NCBI GenBank assembly: GCA_963807235.1
Contig: CAWEBF010000021.1
Location: 1 to 64,000 of the forward strand
Origin: CAWEBF01 sp963807235
GTDB taxonomy: Bacteria; Acidobacteriota; Vicinamibacteria; Vicinamibacterales; UBA2999
Direction: 5' to 3'
Length of the DNA stretch: 64,000 nucleotides
Shown here: positions 47,194 to 55,248 of the stretch, in pieces
Position numbering within the stretch: position 1 is the stretch's first letter
How the letters are laid out: each line of letters begins with the position of its first letter
Notes under the pieces: generated by a model
Seen by the model: the letters and a program-made list of their open reading frames with translations, nothing else
Database searches by the model: none
Told to the model about the DNA's origin: nothing
Program-made: the position numbers and the translations under genes

Positions 47194-48444
47194 CTACGAC
47201 CCCGGCTCGAGGCGCAGCAGCACCCCGTCGTCCTCGTCGGTGACCACGTAGATCAAGCCGTCGGGGCCCTGGCGCACGTCGCGGATGCGCTGGTGCAGCT
47301 CCGACAGCAGCGTTTCGCGCCGCAGCTCTTCCAGCTTGTCGTTCAGCACCACGCGCTCCAGGCCGCCCGTGCGCGGCACCTCGCCGCGGCGCGCGCTGCC
47401 CACGAAGAGATTGCCCTTCCAGGATGGGAATCGATCGCCGGTATAGAAGGTCATTCCCGTAGGAGCCACCGATGGGATCCAGATGACGAGCGGCTGTTCG
47501 ATGCCCGGTCCGAGCGGGGATTCCGACATGCGCGGGCCTTCGTAGCTGCGGCCGAAGCTGAAGACGGGCCAGCCGTAGTTACGGCCTCCCTGGATGACGT
47601 TGACCTCGTCGCCGCCGTTGGGGCCGTGTTCGGCGTTGAGCACGGCGCCGGTGGCGGCGTGGACCGTGAGGCCCAGCGAGTCGCGATGGCCGTACAAGAA
47701 CACTTCGGGCCGCGCGCCCGCGCGCCCCACGAACGGGTTGTCGGGCGGCACCTTGCCGTCGTCGCGCAGGCGCAGCACCTTGCCGTAAACCGTGTCCAGC
47801 TTCTGCGCCTGATCGTTGAAGGGCGCGCCGGTGGTCATGTACACCATGCCGTTGGGGCCGAACGCCAGGCGCGATCCGCTGGCGCCGTTGTTCCAGTCGC
47901 CCACCATCAGCTCTTCGAGTCCGGTAAGCGCCTTGCCGTCGAACTTGCCGCGCACGAGCGTCACCGCGCTCTGCCGTTGGTTCGGGTTCTGGCCGACGGC
48001 GCCCGCCTTGTTGTAGGTCAGGTAGACCAGCTGGTTCGTCGCGAACTGCGGGTGGAGGGCCACTTCCTGGAGACCGCCGGTGCGGAAGGCCGGAGTGGAC
48101 GGCACGCCGGGCACCGCGTCTGGTTGCAAGGTCGCGGCACCCCCCCGCACGCCCGTGGCGTTCGCGATCAGCCGCAACCCTTTCCCTCGCTCGGTGACGA
48201 GCGCATCCCCATTGGGGAGGAACGCCAGGCTGAAGGGGTGTGACAGGCCGCGCGTCACGACCACCACCCGCAGGCGGTGCTGCTCGGCGGTGTCGTAGGT
48301 GAAGGGGCCGGCGCCGACGGTCAGCGGCGCGATGCCGATCACCGGCTGGTTCTGCTGCGCGCGGCCAGCCATTACCGCCACGCCGGCCATGGCCATGACA
48401 GTTCCTATACGTCCCAGACGTGCCCAACTTGTGTGAACGGACAT
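47194..48444 (-). CDS. PQQ-dependent sugar dehydrogenase (soluble Asd-type)
   Basis: 416 residues from ATG 48444 (MSVHTSWARLGRIG), with a leader ending AGRAQQ. Six-bladed propeller motifs of the glucose/sorbosone dehydrogenase family: LSHPFSLAFLPNGDALVTER, GGLQEVALHPQF, LYGHRDSLGLTVHAATG, EHGPNGGDEVNVIQGGRNYGW, PSVAPTGMTFYTGD, RIRDVRQGPDGLIYVVTD. Such enzymes oxidise aldoses in the periplasm with PQQ. No PQQ synthesis genes are in the window. The frame is intact. Confidence 0.9.
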   Translation of the reverse strand: MSVHTSWARLGRIGTVMAMAGVAVMAGRAQQNQPVIGIAPLTVGAGPFTYDTAEQHRLRVVVVTRGLSHPFSLAFLPNGDALVTERGKGLRLIANATGVRGGAATLQPDAVPGVPSTPAFRTGGLQEVALHPQFATNQLVYLTYNKAGAVGQNPNQRQSAVTLVRGKFDGKALTGLEELMVGDWNNGASGSRLAFGPNGMVYMTTGAPFNDQAQKLDTVYGKVLRLRDDGKVPPDNPFVGRAGARPEVFLYGHRDSLGLTVHAATGAVLNAEHGPNGGDEVNVIQGGRNYGWPVFSFGRSYEGPRMSESPLGPGIEQPLVIWIPSVAPTGMTFYTGDRFPSWKGNLFVGSARRGEVPRTGGLERVVLNDKLEELRRETLLSELHQRIRDVRQGPDGLIYVVTDEDDGVLLRLEPGS

Positions 48445-48590
48445 GCGGCAACCTCCCAAGATCGAGAGGCCGATTATGGCCTATGATCCGGTTCTACTCG
48501 CGAGGTTCCGCCGAGATCATTGAGGCTGCACCTCGCGCGCGCAGTGTTTTTTGGGCCCCGCTGACGCAGGGCAGGCCGGCTAGGAAAGGG

Positions 48591-49169
48591 ATGGTCCTCA
48601 TGAAGCGCGTAATGTTCGTGGCGATGGCAGCATGTCTGATGGCGTCGGCGGCGTGGGCCCAGACTCCACCCCCGGCTCCTACCGATCAGGAGATGATCGA
48701 CCGCTCCGTGCTGGCGGCTCCGCCCAACGCCCGAGCCGCGGCGATGGTGGTGAAGTGGGCGGCCGACGGCAGCCGTGTCGTTCTCAGACCGGGCACCAAC
48801 GGCCTGGTGTGCTGGGACCAGTCTGTATGGCCGCACCAGCGCCCGTTCAGCGCCCATTGCACCGCCGTGGCCAACCTGCCGCGCGTGGATCAGAACCGCG
48901 AGTTCTATATGAAGGCTCCCAACGCGAAGGAAGCCGAGGCGTTGGTGCAGGCGGCCGAGAAGGCGGGCATGCGCAAGCTGCCGGAGTTCGGCGCCGGCAA
49001 CTACGGGCTGGTGGGCAACGACCAGGCCACCGCGCGCGGCCACGTCACGATCGCGGTGCCGTTCGCCACGACCGAGACACTGAAGCTGTCGTCGAAGCCG
49101 ATTGCCAGCGGCGCGTGGATCATGGATGCGGGCACGTCCGGTGCGCACATCATGGTTCCGGGGCACTGA
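48591..49169 (+). CDS. Small secreted protein, family unknown
   Basis: About 192 residues, start ATG 48591 (after AGGAAAGGG) or 48600. Signal peptide ends MASAAWAQ. A single domain follows with SVLAAPPNARAAAMVVKWAA, RPGTNGLVCWDQSVWPHQRP and GAWIMDAGTSGAHIMVPGH; two cysteines (CWDQ, HCTA) may form a disulphide. I do not recognise a catalytic motif. It is convergent with the methyltransferase gene across a 110-base palindromic heptamer-repeat region. Confidence 0.6.
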   Translation: MVLMKRVMFVAMAACLMASAAWAQTPPPAPTDQEMIDRSVLAAPPNARAAAMVVKWAADGSRVVLRPGTNGLVCWDQSVWPHQRPFSAHCTAVANLPRVDQNREFYMKAPNAKEAEALVQAAEKAGMRKLPEFGAGNYGLVGNDQATARGHVTIAVPFATTETLKLSSKPIASGAWIMDAGTSGAHIMVPGH

Positions 49170-49171
49170 GC

Positions 49172-49273
49172 AATTCACAATTCACAATGCACAATTCACA
49201 ATTCACAACGCAGAGAAGACCGAAACTGCAGTTCCGATCTTCTTTGTGACTTGTGAATTGTGAATTGTGACTT
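49172..49273. repeat. Large inverted repeat built of AATTCAC/GTGAATT heptamers
   Basis: Left arm: five units AATTCAC (one AATGCAC), 49172-49206. Centre: a 30-bp palindrome (49214-49243, AACTGCAGTT in the middle, two mismatched pairs). Right arm: GTGACTT, GTGAATT, GTGAATT, GTGACTT, 49246-49273. The whole is about 100 bases of inverted sequence between two convergent stop codons; it could act as a two-way terminator or be a mobile palindromic unit. Confidence 0.8.
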
Positions 49274-49279
49274 GACGAC

Positions 49280-50035
49280 TCAGGGGACGAAGATCGTTCG
49301 TAAACGGAGTTCTCGATAATCCAGGCCCGCGGCCTTTCCCAGCGTGGCCACGAGGTCCGGGACCTCCGCCTGAAAGCGCCACTCGTCTGCACGTCCTCCG
49401 ATCGCGGCAAACCTCGCCGCCGTCGCATCCCACCACGGCGTGATGCTGCGCGCAATCGGTTCCAGGATCAGAACGCTGCCGCCGGCTTGCGCGTGCGCGA
49501 CGATCTGATTCTCCACACGAACTCGCACCGCTTCAGGCAGTTCATTTAGTACGTAACCCGCGACCACGGCAGAGCTGCCGCGCGGTTCGGGCAGACGCGC
49601 GATGTCGCCAGTCCTTGCCCGGCCGTTCACGCCAAGGTCGCGATAGGTACGTTTCGCCTCCTCTACGGCCCAGGGGTGGCGATCGATGCCCATGACGGCC
49701 GGCGACGGCCGGCTGGTCAGCGCCCACGCCGCGCCAACGGTGCCGGTGCCGCAGCCCAAATCGAGCACATGCGAAGGCGCGCGCGCATCGAGCGCGTTCA
49801 GCACGTACTGGGTGGCGATGAGATGCAATGGGCCGTAATACAGTGCGAACGCCGCGCGCTTGCCTGCGCTGTCGAGCGTCGATCCGCTCGCGACCTTGTG
49901 GCGTCGCTCGACGTACGCGGACGACAGCGCCCGCAGCGCGCGCGTCACCTCCGCAATGCGAAGGTCGGCGAGATGACGCGACTCGAGTGCCGCCATCCAG
50001 CGAGCGATGACGTCGGATGAGCCAGAAGTGAACAC
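49280..50035 (-). CDS. SAM-dependent methyltransferase (Rsm22-like)
   Basis: 251 residues. Motif I VLDLGCGTGTVGAAWAL, then MGIDRHPWAVEEAKRTYRDL and VVAGYVLNELPEAVRVRVEN. The N-terminal helical part has ALYYGPLHLIATQYVLN, as in Rsm22-like small-ribosomal-subunit methyltransferases, but it lacks their C-terminal Cys-rich metal site. Substrate unknown. The frame is intact. Confidence 0.7.
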   Translation of the reverse strand: MFTSGSSDVIARWMAALESRHLADLRIAEVTRALRALSSAYVERRHKVASGSTLDSAGKRAAFALYYGPLHLIATQYVLNALDARAPSHVLDLGCGTGTVGAAWALTSRPSPAVMGIDRHPWAVEEAKRTYRDLGVNGRARTGDIARLPEPRGSSAVVAGYVLNELPEAVRVRVENQIVAHAQAGGSVLILEPIARSITPWWDATAARFAAIGGRADEWRFQAEVPDLVATLGKAAGLDYRELRLRTIFVP

Positions 50036-50125
50036 GGTTACGCAGATCGGTCGCGTCGTTGCTCGACCTGGACTCAGTCTTGCAGAAACACGCGTAGAAT
50101 GCTTGACCTAGGAGGCGACCTTCGC

Positions 50126-50515
50126 ATGCGACAGTCAACGTCCATTCTCGCGATTCTGCTCATGGTAGTCACGCTTGCCCCCCGCGCCCAGGCGCAGAGC
50201 AGCGTTGCATCACAAGCCATGCTCGACGCCGCGGTCAAGCAGCACGTGGCCACCACTGAAGCCAACCGCGCAGCCGTGCTTCGCGTTCTCGAACACCCCG
50301 ATGTAAAGGCCGTGGCCGGCCGGGTCGGTGTGGATCTCCGCACGGCGGCCGACGCAGTCGCGACGCTCGACGGACAGGAGTTGCAAACGCTGACCGCCCA
50401 GGCCAACCAGGTAGATGAAGCCTTGGCTGGCGGCCAGTCCCGAGTGGTCATCTCGACCACGCTCATCATCATCGCGCTTTTGGTTCTGATTCTCCTCATA
50501 GTGGCCCTGGACTGA
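50126..50515 (+). CDS. PA2779-family small membrane protein
   Basis: 129 residues from ATG 50126; GGAGG at 50111-50115 supports this start over 50099. Signal-like helix (ILAILLMVVTLAPRAQAQ), a helical middle (VEHPDV-type text, VGVDLRTAADAVATLDGQEL) and a C-terminal helix (LIIIALLVLILLIVAL). This matches the PA2779 family, which is regularly beside PA2778-type C39 peptidases, as here (42 bases downstream). Function unknown. Confidence 0.7.
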   Translation: MRQSTSILAILLMVVTLAPRAQAQSSVASQAMLDAAVKQHVATTEANRAAVLRVLEHPDVKAVAGRVGVDLRTAADAVATLDGQELQTLTAQANQVDEALAGGQSRVVISTTLIIIALLVLILLIVALD

Positions 50516-50557
50516 CCATGACGGGATCGGGAACTACCAAGCGCACGGAGGGCGGCC

Positions 50558-52636
50558 ATGCGCCCACCCACGGCCCAGTTGGTTCCCGGTCGCGTTGACC
50601 GCGCTCGTTTAGCAGATCGATATCTCGTTGCTCGCCGCGGCGCGCTGACCCGCGCCGCGGCCGCCATCACGTGCGCCTGGCTGCTGTTGCTGCCGGCGCA
50701 TATGGGCGCTCAGGTTCCGGCAGCGCCCCCGCCGGTTCAGATTCTCGACGTTCCATACATTTCGCAGACCGAGGCCCTGTGCGGAGGCGCCGCGGCTGCC
50801 ATGGTGCTGCGCTTCTGGGGCGAAACCGGCTTGACCGCCGAATCGTTTGCCCACCTAGTGGATCAAAGCGCATCGGGTATTCGAACCACGACGCTCATCG
50901 ACGACCTTCGGCGCCGCGGGTGGAATGCGAATGGGGTGAAGGGCAGCGATGCGGTGTTGCTGCGCGAGCTCGAACGCGGGCGGCCGACCATGGTCCTCAT
51001 CGAGGACAGGCCTGGCAGCTTCCACTATGTCGTCGTGGTCGCCAGCCTGCCGTCCACGGTGGTCCTGCACGACCCGGCGCGCGCGCCCTTCCGCGTGATG
51101 GCCCGCGACGAGTTCTCGCGCCGGTGGGATGCGGCCGACCGGTGGGTGGCCGTCGTCGTGCCGGGGGAGAGCCGGACTGCGGCTGAACCCGCCCTTGCGG
51201 TGACGTCCACCGTCTCGGCCGGCAGCACCGAGTGCCAGACCAAGATCGCGACGGCGTCGCGACTCGCGGGCGAGGGCGCCTACGATGCCGCCGAGCGTGC
51301 GCTGACCGATGCGCCATCGTGTTCCGCCGCAGTGACCTTCCGCGAGCTGGCGGGAGTGCGCGCCGTGCAGAAGCGCTGGGCCGAGGCAACCGAGCTTGCG
51401 CAGGCCGCTGTGGCCGCGGATCGAAGCGACCAGGGGGCATGGCGTCTTCTGGCGACCAGCCTGTTCCTTCAGGACGACCGTCGCGGCGCGCTGCAGGCGT
51501 GGAACGAGGCCGGTGAGCCGCGGCTCGACACGCTGCAGATCGACGGCCTGCGGAGGACGCGTGCGTCGGTGGCGCAACGGGCGGCCGGCATCGAGCCGGG
51601 GGATCCGGTGACTCCCGGGAGCGTTCTGCACGTGGAGCGGCGGCTGGACGCGGTGCCGTCCATCTCGCGCGCGCAGGTCGAGTACGTGCCAAAGGCCGGC
51701 GGCCTGGCGGACGTGCGGGCACGCGTATCGGATCGCACGCTGTTCCCGAAATCCTGGGTGTCGATCGCGGCGGTGGGCGCCCCGGTGATCTTCAATCGAA
51801 CCCTCAGGCTCCCGATCAGCGCGCCCACCGGAGGCGGGGAGCGCTTCGACGTTTCGTTGCGGTTCCAGGAGCACCGGCCGCGTGCGGCGCTCGAACTCGC
51901 CGCGCCGGCTCCGTGGGGTGGGGTCTGGGGGGTCGGCGGCGCATGGGAACGCCAGCCATTCGAGTTGCCGGTATTCCCCACGGCGGAACGGACCACGGGT
52001 TACGTGTCGTGGAGCGACTGGGTGTTGCCCTACATGCAGATCTTTACCCGGGGCGGCGTCGACCGCTGGCAGAGCCGGGAGAGCGCGCTCGGCACGGCGG
52101 GCGTTGGCGTGCAGTTCTTGACCGCCGGCGGACGGTTCCAGGCTCAGGTCGACACCGACTCATGGTTCGGCGACGATCCGTTCAGTCGCGGTCGCGCGGT
52201 GATACGGCTCACCTCCTCCACGGCCAAACTCGGATGGGTGGTCTTGGGCGAGGGCGGCGCCGGCATCTTGGGCGATTCGGCGTCCCCGGACATCTGGTTC
52301 GGCGGTGACACCAGCACCTCGAGAGAGGTGCCGCTCCGCGCGCACCGGTTGGTGGTGGACGGGTTCATGACCACCACGCGCATCGGCCGCACCGCGTTCT
52401 ATACCAGCGCGGAGGGACAACACTGGTGGGCGACCAAGCGCGGCAACATCGGCGCAGCCGCGTTCATCGACCTGGTGTCCATCGATCGCCGCCAGTTTCG
52501 CGGCCGCCAGCGTGATGCCGACGTAGGCGTCGGCCTGCGCGCCGGTGTCCCAGGCTCGCCTGGCAACATCCGGATCGACGTCGCCCGCGGCCTGCGCGAT
52601 GGCGCGATGCGCGTCTCCGTCGGATTCGAGCAGTAA
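50558..52636 (+). CDS. PA2778-type C39 peptidase fused to TPRs and a beta-barrel
   Basis: 692 residues; GGAGGG just before the ATG. Signal sequence about 30-50, then a papain-like C39 domain (about 60-205): SQTEALCGGAAAAMVLRFWG (Cys), GSFHYVVVV (His), VVLHDPARAPF (Asp). TPR-like helices (about 225-340, GEGAYDAAERALTD, AQAAVAADRSDQGAWRLLA). A short POTRA-like segment (RRLDAVPSISRAQVEYVPKA) and then about 290 residues of beta-barrel-like alternation to GAMRVSVGFEQ. PA2778 proteins normally stop after the TPRs, so the barrel is the unusual part. The protein probably sits in the outer membrane with the peptidase in the periplasm. The frame is intact. Confidence 0.75.
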   Translation: MRPPTAQLVPGRVDRARLADRYLVARRGALTRAAAAITCAWLLLLPAHMGAQVPAAPPPVQILDVPYISQTEALCGGAAAAMVLRFWGETGLTAESFAHLVDQSASGIRTTTLIDDLRRRGWNANGVKGSDAVLLRELERGRPTMVLIEDRPGSFHYVVVVASLPSTVVLHDPARAPFRVMARDEFSRRWDAADRWVAVVVPGESRTAAEPALAVTSTVSAGSTECQTKIATASRLAGEGAYDAAERALTDAPSCSAAVTFRELAGVRAVQKRWAEATELAQAAVAADRSDQGAWRLLATSLFLQDDRRGALQAWNEAGEPRLDTLQIDGLRRTRASVAQRAAGIEPGDPVTPGSVLHVERRLDAVPSISRAQVEYVPKAGGLADVRARVSDRTLFPKSWVSIAAVGAPVIFNRTLRLPISAPTGGGERFDVSLRFQEHRPRAALELAAPAPWGGVWGVGGAWERQPFELPVFPTAERTTGYVSWSDWVLPYMQIFTRGGVDRWQSRESALGTAGVGVQFLTAGGRFQAQVDTDSWFGDDPFSRGRAVIRLTSSTAKLGWVVLGEGGAGILGDSASPDIWFGGDTSTSREVPLRAHRLVVDGFMTTTRIGRTAFYTSAEGQHWWATKRGNIGAAAFIDLVSIDRRQFRGRQRDADVGVGLRAGVPGSPGNIRIDVARGLRDGAMRVSVGFEQ

Positions 52637-52682
52637 CGAAGCGTCGCTGTATCCTCATCGTCGTTGCCGTCCGAGCCTTCAC

Positions 52683-52767
52683 CCTAGCGAGTCTGCGCCT
52701 CGCACCAACGAGCATGAAGGCTCCGCCTCGCTAGGCCAGTGTCTGATTGCCCCGCCTCCGGCGGGGC
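52683..52767. repeat. Composite palindromic repeat, copy 1
   Basis: CCTAGCGAG (52683-52691) pairs with CTCGCTAGG (52727-52735); CAGTGTCT follows, then GCCCCGCC-TCC-GGCGGGGC (52749-52767). Same layout as copies at 54664-54734 and 58267-58345. Intergenic. Confidence 0.75.
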
Positions 52768-52801
52768 GAAGAAAACTTGACTCAACTGGTTAAAATTTGA
52801 A

Positions 52802-54211
52802 GTGGTCAAGTTTTCAGGCCTCCCGGCGTGCTCGGTAGACGGCCGGCCGTACCTGCCGGAGAACCGCCGCGTCAAGGCGTGGGGCCTTGCGCTGATGGGG
52901 CTCGCCTCGCCCGGAGGCTTCTGGTTCTCGATGCATCCGCTGGCCGATCGCTGGCTGAGCGGCAGCACGCGCGACCTGGCGATCGCCGCAGCGGTGTTCC
53001 TGATCTCCTTGAACCTGGCGGCGGTGGGGGGGCTGGTGCTGGCCTCCGGCCTCGGCATCCTGCGGCCGTGGCACGACACGCGGGGCCGATGGGCCGCCGG
53101 GCTCGTGCTTGCCGCCGTCAACGTCGCGATGCCCGTCCTGGCGTTCTCGCTGATGCAGGAGGACGCGACCGTCCGCGCGCTGGGCGACGCATGGGTCATC
53201 CTGGCGACGATGGTGTCGCTTGCGCTGTTCATCAGCGTCGTTCGGCTGTTTCGCCGCAGCCAGCAGTGGGAGGCCTTGAGCGCCGATGAAGCGCTGCGGC
53301 GCGATCCCCGGCCGCCGGTCGTGTATCTGCGCGCCTTCACCGACGACGGCCAGATGGCGGTGCGCGGGCATCACTGGCAGGATCGCGTGTTCGGCAGGGC
53401 GGCGGGCGCGCTCACGCTGACGAGCCCCGAACAGGAGCTCGCGTTCATCCTGCAGCGCGTGGGTCCCGTCATCGCAATCGGCAAGCCCGGCGAGCGGCTG
53501 CCCGAGTTGGGGGCGGCGCGCGTGTACGTCGGGCACGACACGTGGCAGCAGACGGTGCTCGACATGCTGCGGCGCTCCTCGCTGGTGCTCGCGCGCGCGG
53601 GTGCATCGCCGGGCGTGCAATGGGAACTCGATCAGGTGCTCTCGCTCGCGCAGCGATCGAAGGTGGTGATCCTGATCCTGGGATCCGCCGAGGACCAGGC
53701 CGCGGGCGTTCGCGCGATCGAGTCGCGCATCGGCGAGCCGCTGCCGCTGGCATCGCTGCCGCTTTCGCGATTTCGACGTCTGCTCAGGCTGCTGAACGCC
53801 GATTCGCAGCGGCCGATCGGGGTGCTGGTTGGATTCGATCCGGCAGGGCGACCGATCGCCGACGCGATTCCGGCGACGGCCTACGGGCCCAGTGACCTCG
53901 TGCGGAGCCTGATGCTGCGGCCCTACGCCGGCACGCTGCGGGCGGCCTGCCGAAAACTGTTGCGCCGGGTGGGCCATGAATGGCGCGATCCGCCCAACCG
54001 CCTGTTCGCCGTGGTAATGGCTGTGTTCGTCGGAGGGTTCGGCGCCCACTGGTTCTACCTTGGAGACCGCCGCCGTGCCGTACGCCGGCTGCTGTTGTTG
54101 CCCCTGATGTGGTTCACCATCCCCTATGCCCTGTTCGAGGCCTACCGGTGGTTGATGGCCGATCGGCGGCAGTTCGAGGAGGATGTGTCAGCCACTGTCG
54201 CCCGCCGCTGA
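52802..54211 (+). CDS. Multi-pass membrane protein with central alpha/beta domain and TM2 tail
   Basis: 469 residues. Four N-terminal helices (about 25-150), a cytoplasmic alpha/beta domain (about 165-380) beginning PPVVYLRAFTDDG, with VGPVIAIGKPGERLPELGAA, VLDMLRRSSLVLARAGASPG and QWELDQVLSLAQRSKVVILI, and a C-terminal TM2-like helix pair (FVGGFGAHWFYLGDRRRAVR, LLLLPLMWFTIPYALFEAY). The central text resembles TIR/SLOG-type Rossmann-like domains that sense or cleave nucleotides, but I cannot point to a catalytic residue. The TTG/GTG/ATG start is uncertain. Function unknown; not obviously in an operon. Confidence 0.6.
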   Translation: MVKFSGLPACSVDGRPYLPENRRVKAWGLALMGLASPGGFWFSMHPLADRWLSGSTRDLAIAAAVFLISLNLAAVGGLVLASGLGILRPWHDTRGRWAAGLVLAAVNVAMPVLAFSLMQEDATVRALGDAWVILATMVSLALFISVVRLFRRSQQWEALSADEALRRDPRPPVVYLRAFTDDGQMAVRGHHWQDRVFGRAAGALTLTSPEQELAFILQRVGPVIAIGKPGERLPELGAARVYVGHDTWQQTVLDMLRRSSLVLARAGASPGVQWELDQVLSLAQRSKVVILILGSAEDQAAGVRAIESRIGEPLPLASLPLSRFRRLLRLLNADSQRPIGVLVGFDPAGRPIADAIPATAYGPSDLVRSLMLRPYAGTLRAACRKLLRRVGHEWRDPPNRLFAVVMAVFVGGFGAHWFYLGDRRRAVRRLLLLPLMWFTIPYALFEAYRWLMADRRQFEEDVSATVARR

Positions 54212-54265
54212 TCCCGCGCGCATCTGGAGCCTGGACTTTGGCACGCTCGCTGCTTTGTCCCCGTT

Positions 54266-54704
54266 GTGCGGCGTTTCCTGGTGCTTGTTTGTCTCCTCGG
54301 GGTGACGGCGGCGTGCGACGAGTCACTCACGGGCCCCACGGTGGCGCTCGACGAGCGTTTCACGCTGGCCGTCGGCGACACCGCCACCGTCGAGCCCGCG
54401 CAGGTGAGGCTCGGAGTTCGTGGAAGTGACCGGCGACTCGCGATGCCCGATAGACGCGATTTGCATTTGGGGCGGTGACGCGGTCGTGCGACTCCGTGCC
54501 GCGGCGGGCACCTCAGCGACCAACCTCGAGCTGCACACCGGGGACGCCGCCCGCGCGTCCGCGACCTACCAGGGGCTACGGATCGAGCTGAAGGAGCTGC
54601 AGCCCTATCCGTTCAGCAGCCGCACCACCGCGCAGGGCGACTATCGCGCGACTCTTACAGTCGGCGAGGCTTCGCATGCAACACTCGACGCTTCGCCTCG
54701 CTAG
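54266..54704 (+). CDS. Secreted lipoprotein, one frame break; 3' end inside a repeat
   Basis: GTG 54266 gives a lipobox leader (FLVLVCLLGVTAACDES), then VALDERFTLAVGDTATVEP. After a break near 54418 the text reads EVTGDSRCPIDAICIWGGDA, NLELHTGDAARASATYQGLR, ELKELQPYP. This is a small beta domain with a CPIDAIC disulphide, seen in lipoproteins of related bacteria. The last approximately 14 codons (EASHATLDASPR) and the TAG are encoded by the composite repeat. About 146 codons. Function unknown. Confidence 0.65.
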
Positions 54705-54734
54705 GCAGTGTCTTTTGGCCCCGCTTCGCGGGGC
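54664..54734. repeat. Composite palindromic repeat, copy 2
   Basis: GCGAGGC (54664-54670) pairs with GCCTCGC inside GCCTCGCTAGG (54695-54705); CAGTGTCTTTTG follows, then GCCCCGC-TTC-GCGGGGC (54718-54734). It contains the 3' end of the lipoprotein gene. Confidence 0.75.
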
Positions 54735-54746
54735 GGGTGATCTGTG

Positions 54747-55181
54747 ATGAATCGACGAATGGCGATCGGGTCGGGTCTGCTGGGGGGGCTTGGCTCTGCC
54801 GCCTTCGCGTCGCCCTCTGAAGCTGCGGCCGCGAGTGAGAGCGATCTGGCCGTGGCGGGCGCCTTGCGCGAGATCGAGAGCACGCTGCAGCGGCAGGCGG
54901 AGGAGTCCCGCAACGGCCACTGGCGTGTCGTGCGCCAGGTGCAGGAGCAGCAGCGGACGTTCCTGAAGGCGTCGCACCGGTACCCCGAGTTCATCGAAGT
55001 CGGTCCGCGCGCGTGGGAGGCGTTGATCGAATGGCACGTCCGCGAGCAACAGACGCTGAACGTCACGCGCGTGGCCGACGGCCGCTACGTGATGTCGTTC
55101 ATGTTTACCACCGTGCTGCTGCGCCCCGAGCTCGACGACAACTATGTGAGCCATGGGTTCGATAACCAGAGAACGCGTTAG
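54747..55181 (+). CDS. Small exported protein, family unknown
   Basis: 144 residues from ATG 54747. The N-terminus MNRRMAIGSGLLGGLGSAAF looks like a Tat- or Sec-type leader. The mature part is mostly helical (VAGALREIESTLQRQAEESR) with HRYPEFIEVGPRAWEALIEW, VREQQTLNVTRVADGRYVMS and MFTTVLLRPELDDNYVSHGF. I recall proteins with this PEFIE/FTTVLLRP text in Acidobacteria; no function is known. Confidence 0.6.
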   Translation: MNRRMAIGSGLLGGLGSAAFASPSEAAAASESDLAVAGALREIESTLQRQAEESRNGHWRVVRQVQEQQRTFLKASHRYPEFIEVGPRAWEALIEWHVREQQTLNVTRVADGRYVMSFMFTTVLLRPELDDNYVSHGFDNQRTR

Positions 55182-55208
55182 GCTCCAGGCTCCGGGCTCC
55201 AGGCTCCA
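55181..55208. repeat. Heptamer tandem repeat, 4 x GGCTCC(A/G)
   Basis: GGCTCCA, GGCTCCG, GGCTCCA, GGCTCCA, beginning at the stop codon of the preceding gene. Confidence 0.85.
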
Positions 55209-55220
55209 GGCCTGCAGTTT

Positions 55221-55248
55221 GTGAATTGTGAATTGTGAATTGTGAATT
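55221..55248. repeat. Heptamer tandem repeat, 4 x GTGAATT
   Basis: Four perfect GTGAATT units, 12 bases after the GGCTCC(A/G) array and touching the stop of the minus-strand gene at 55247. Same unit as the inverted array at 49172-49273. Confidence 0.85.

Noticed and set aside
49172..49273. CRISPR array
   Set aside because: Repeats are only 7 bases, contiguous, without spacers, and no cas gene is present.
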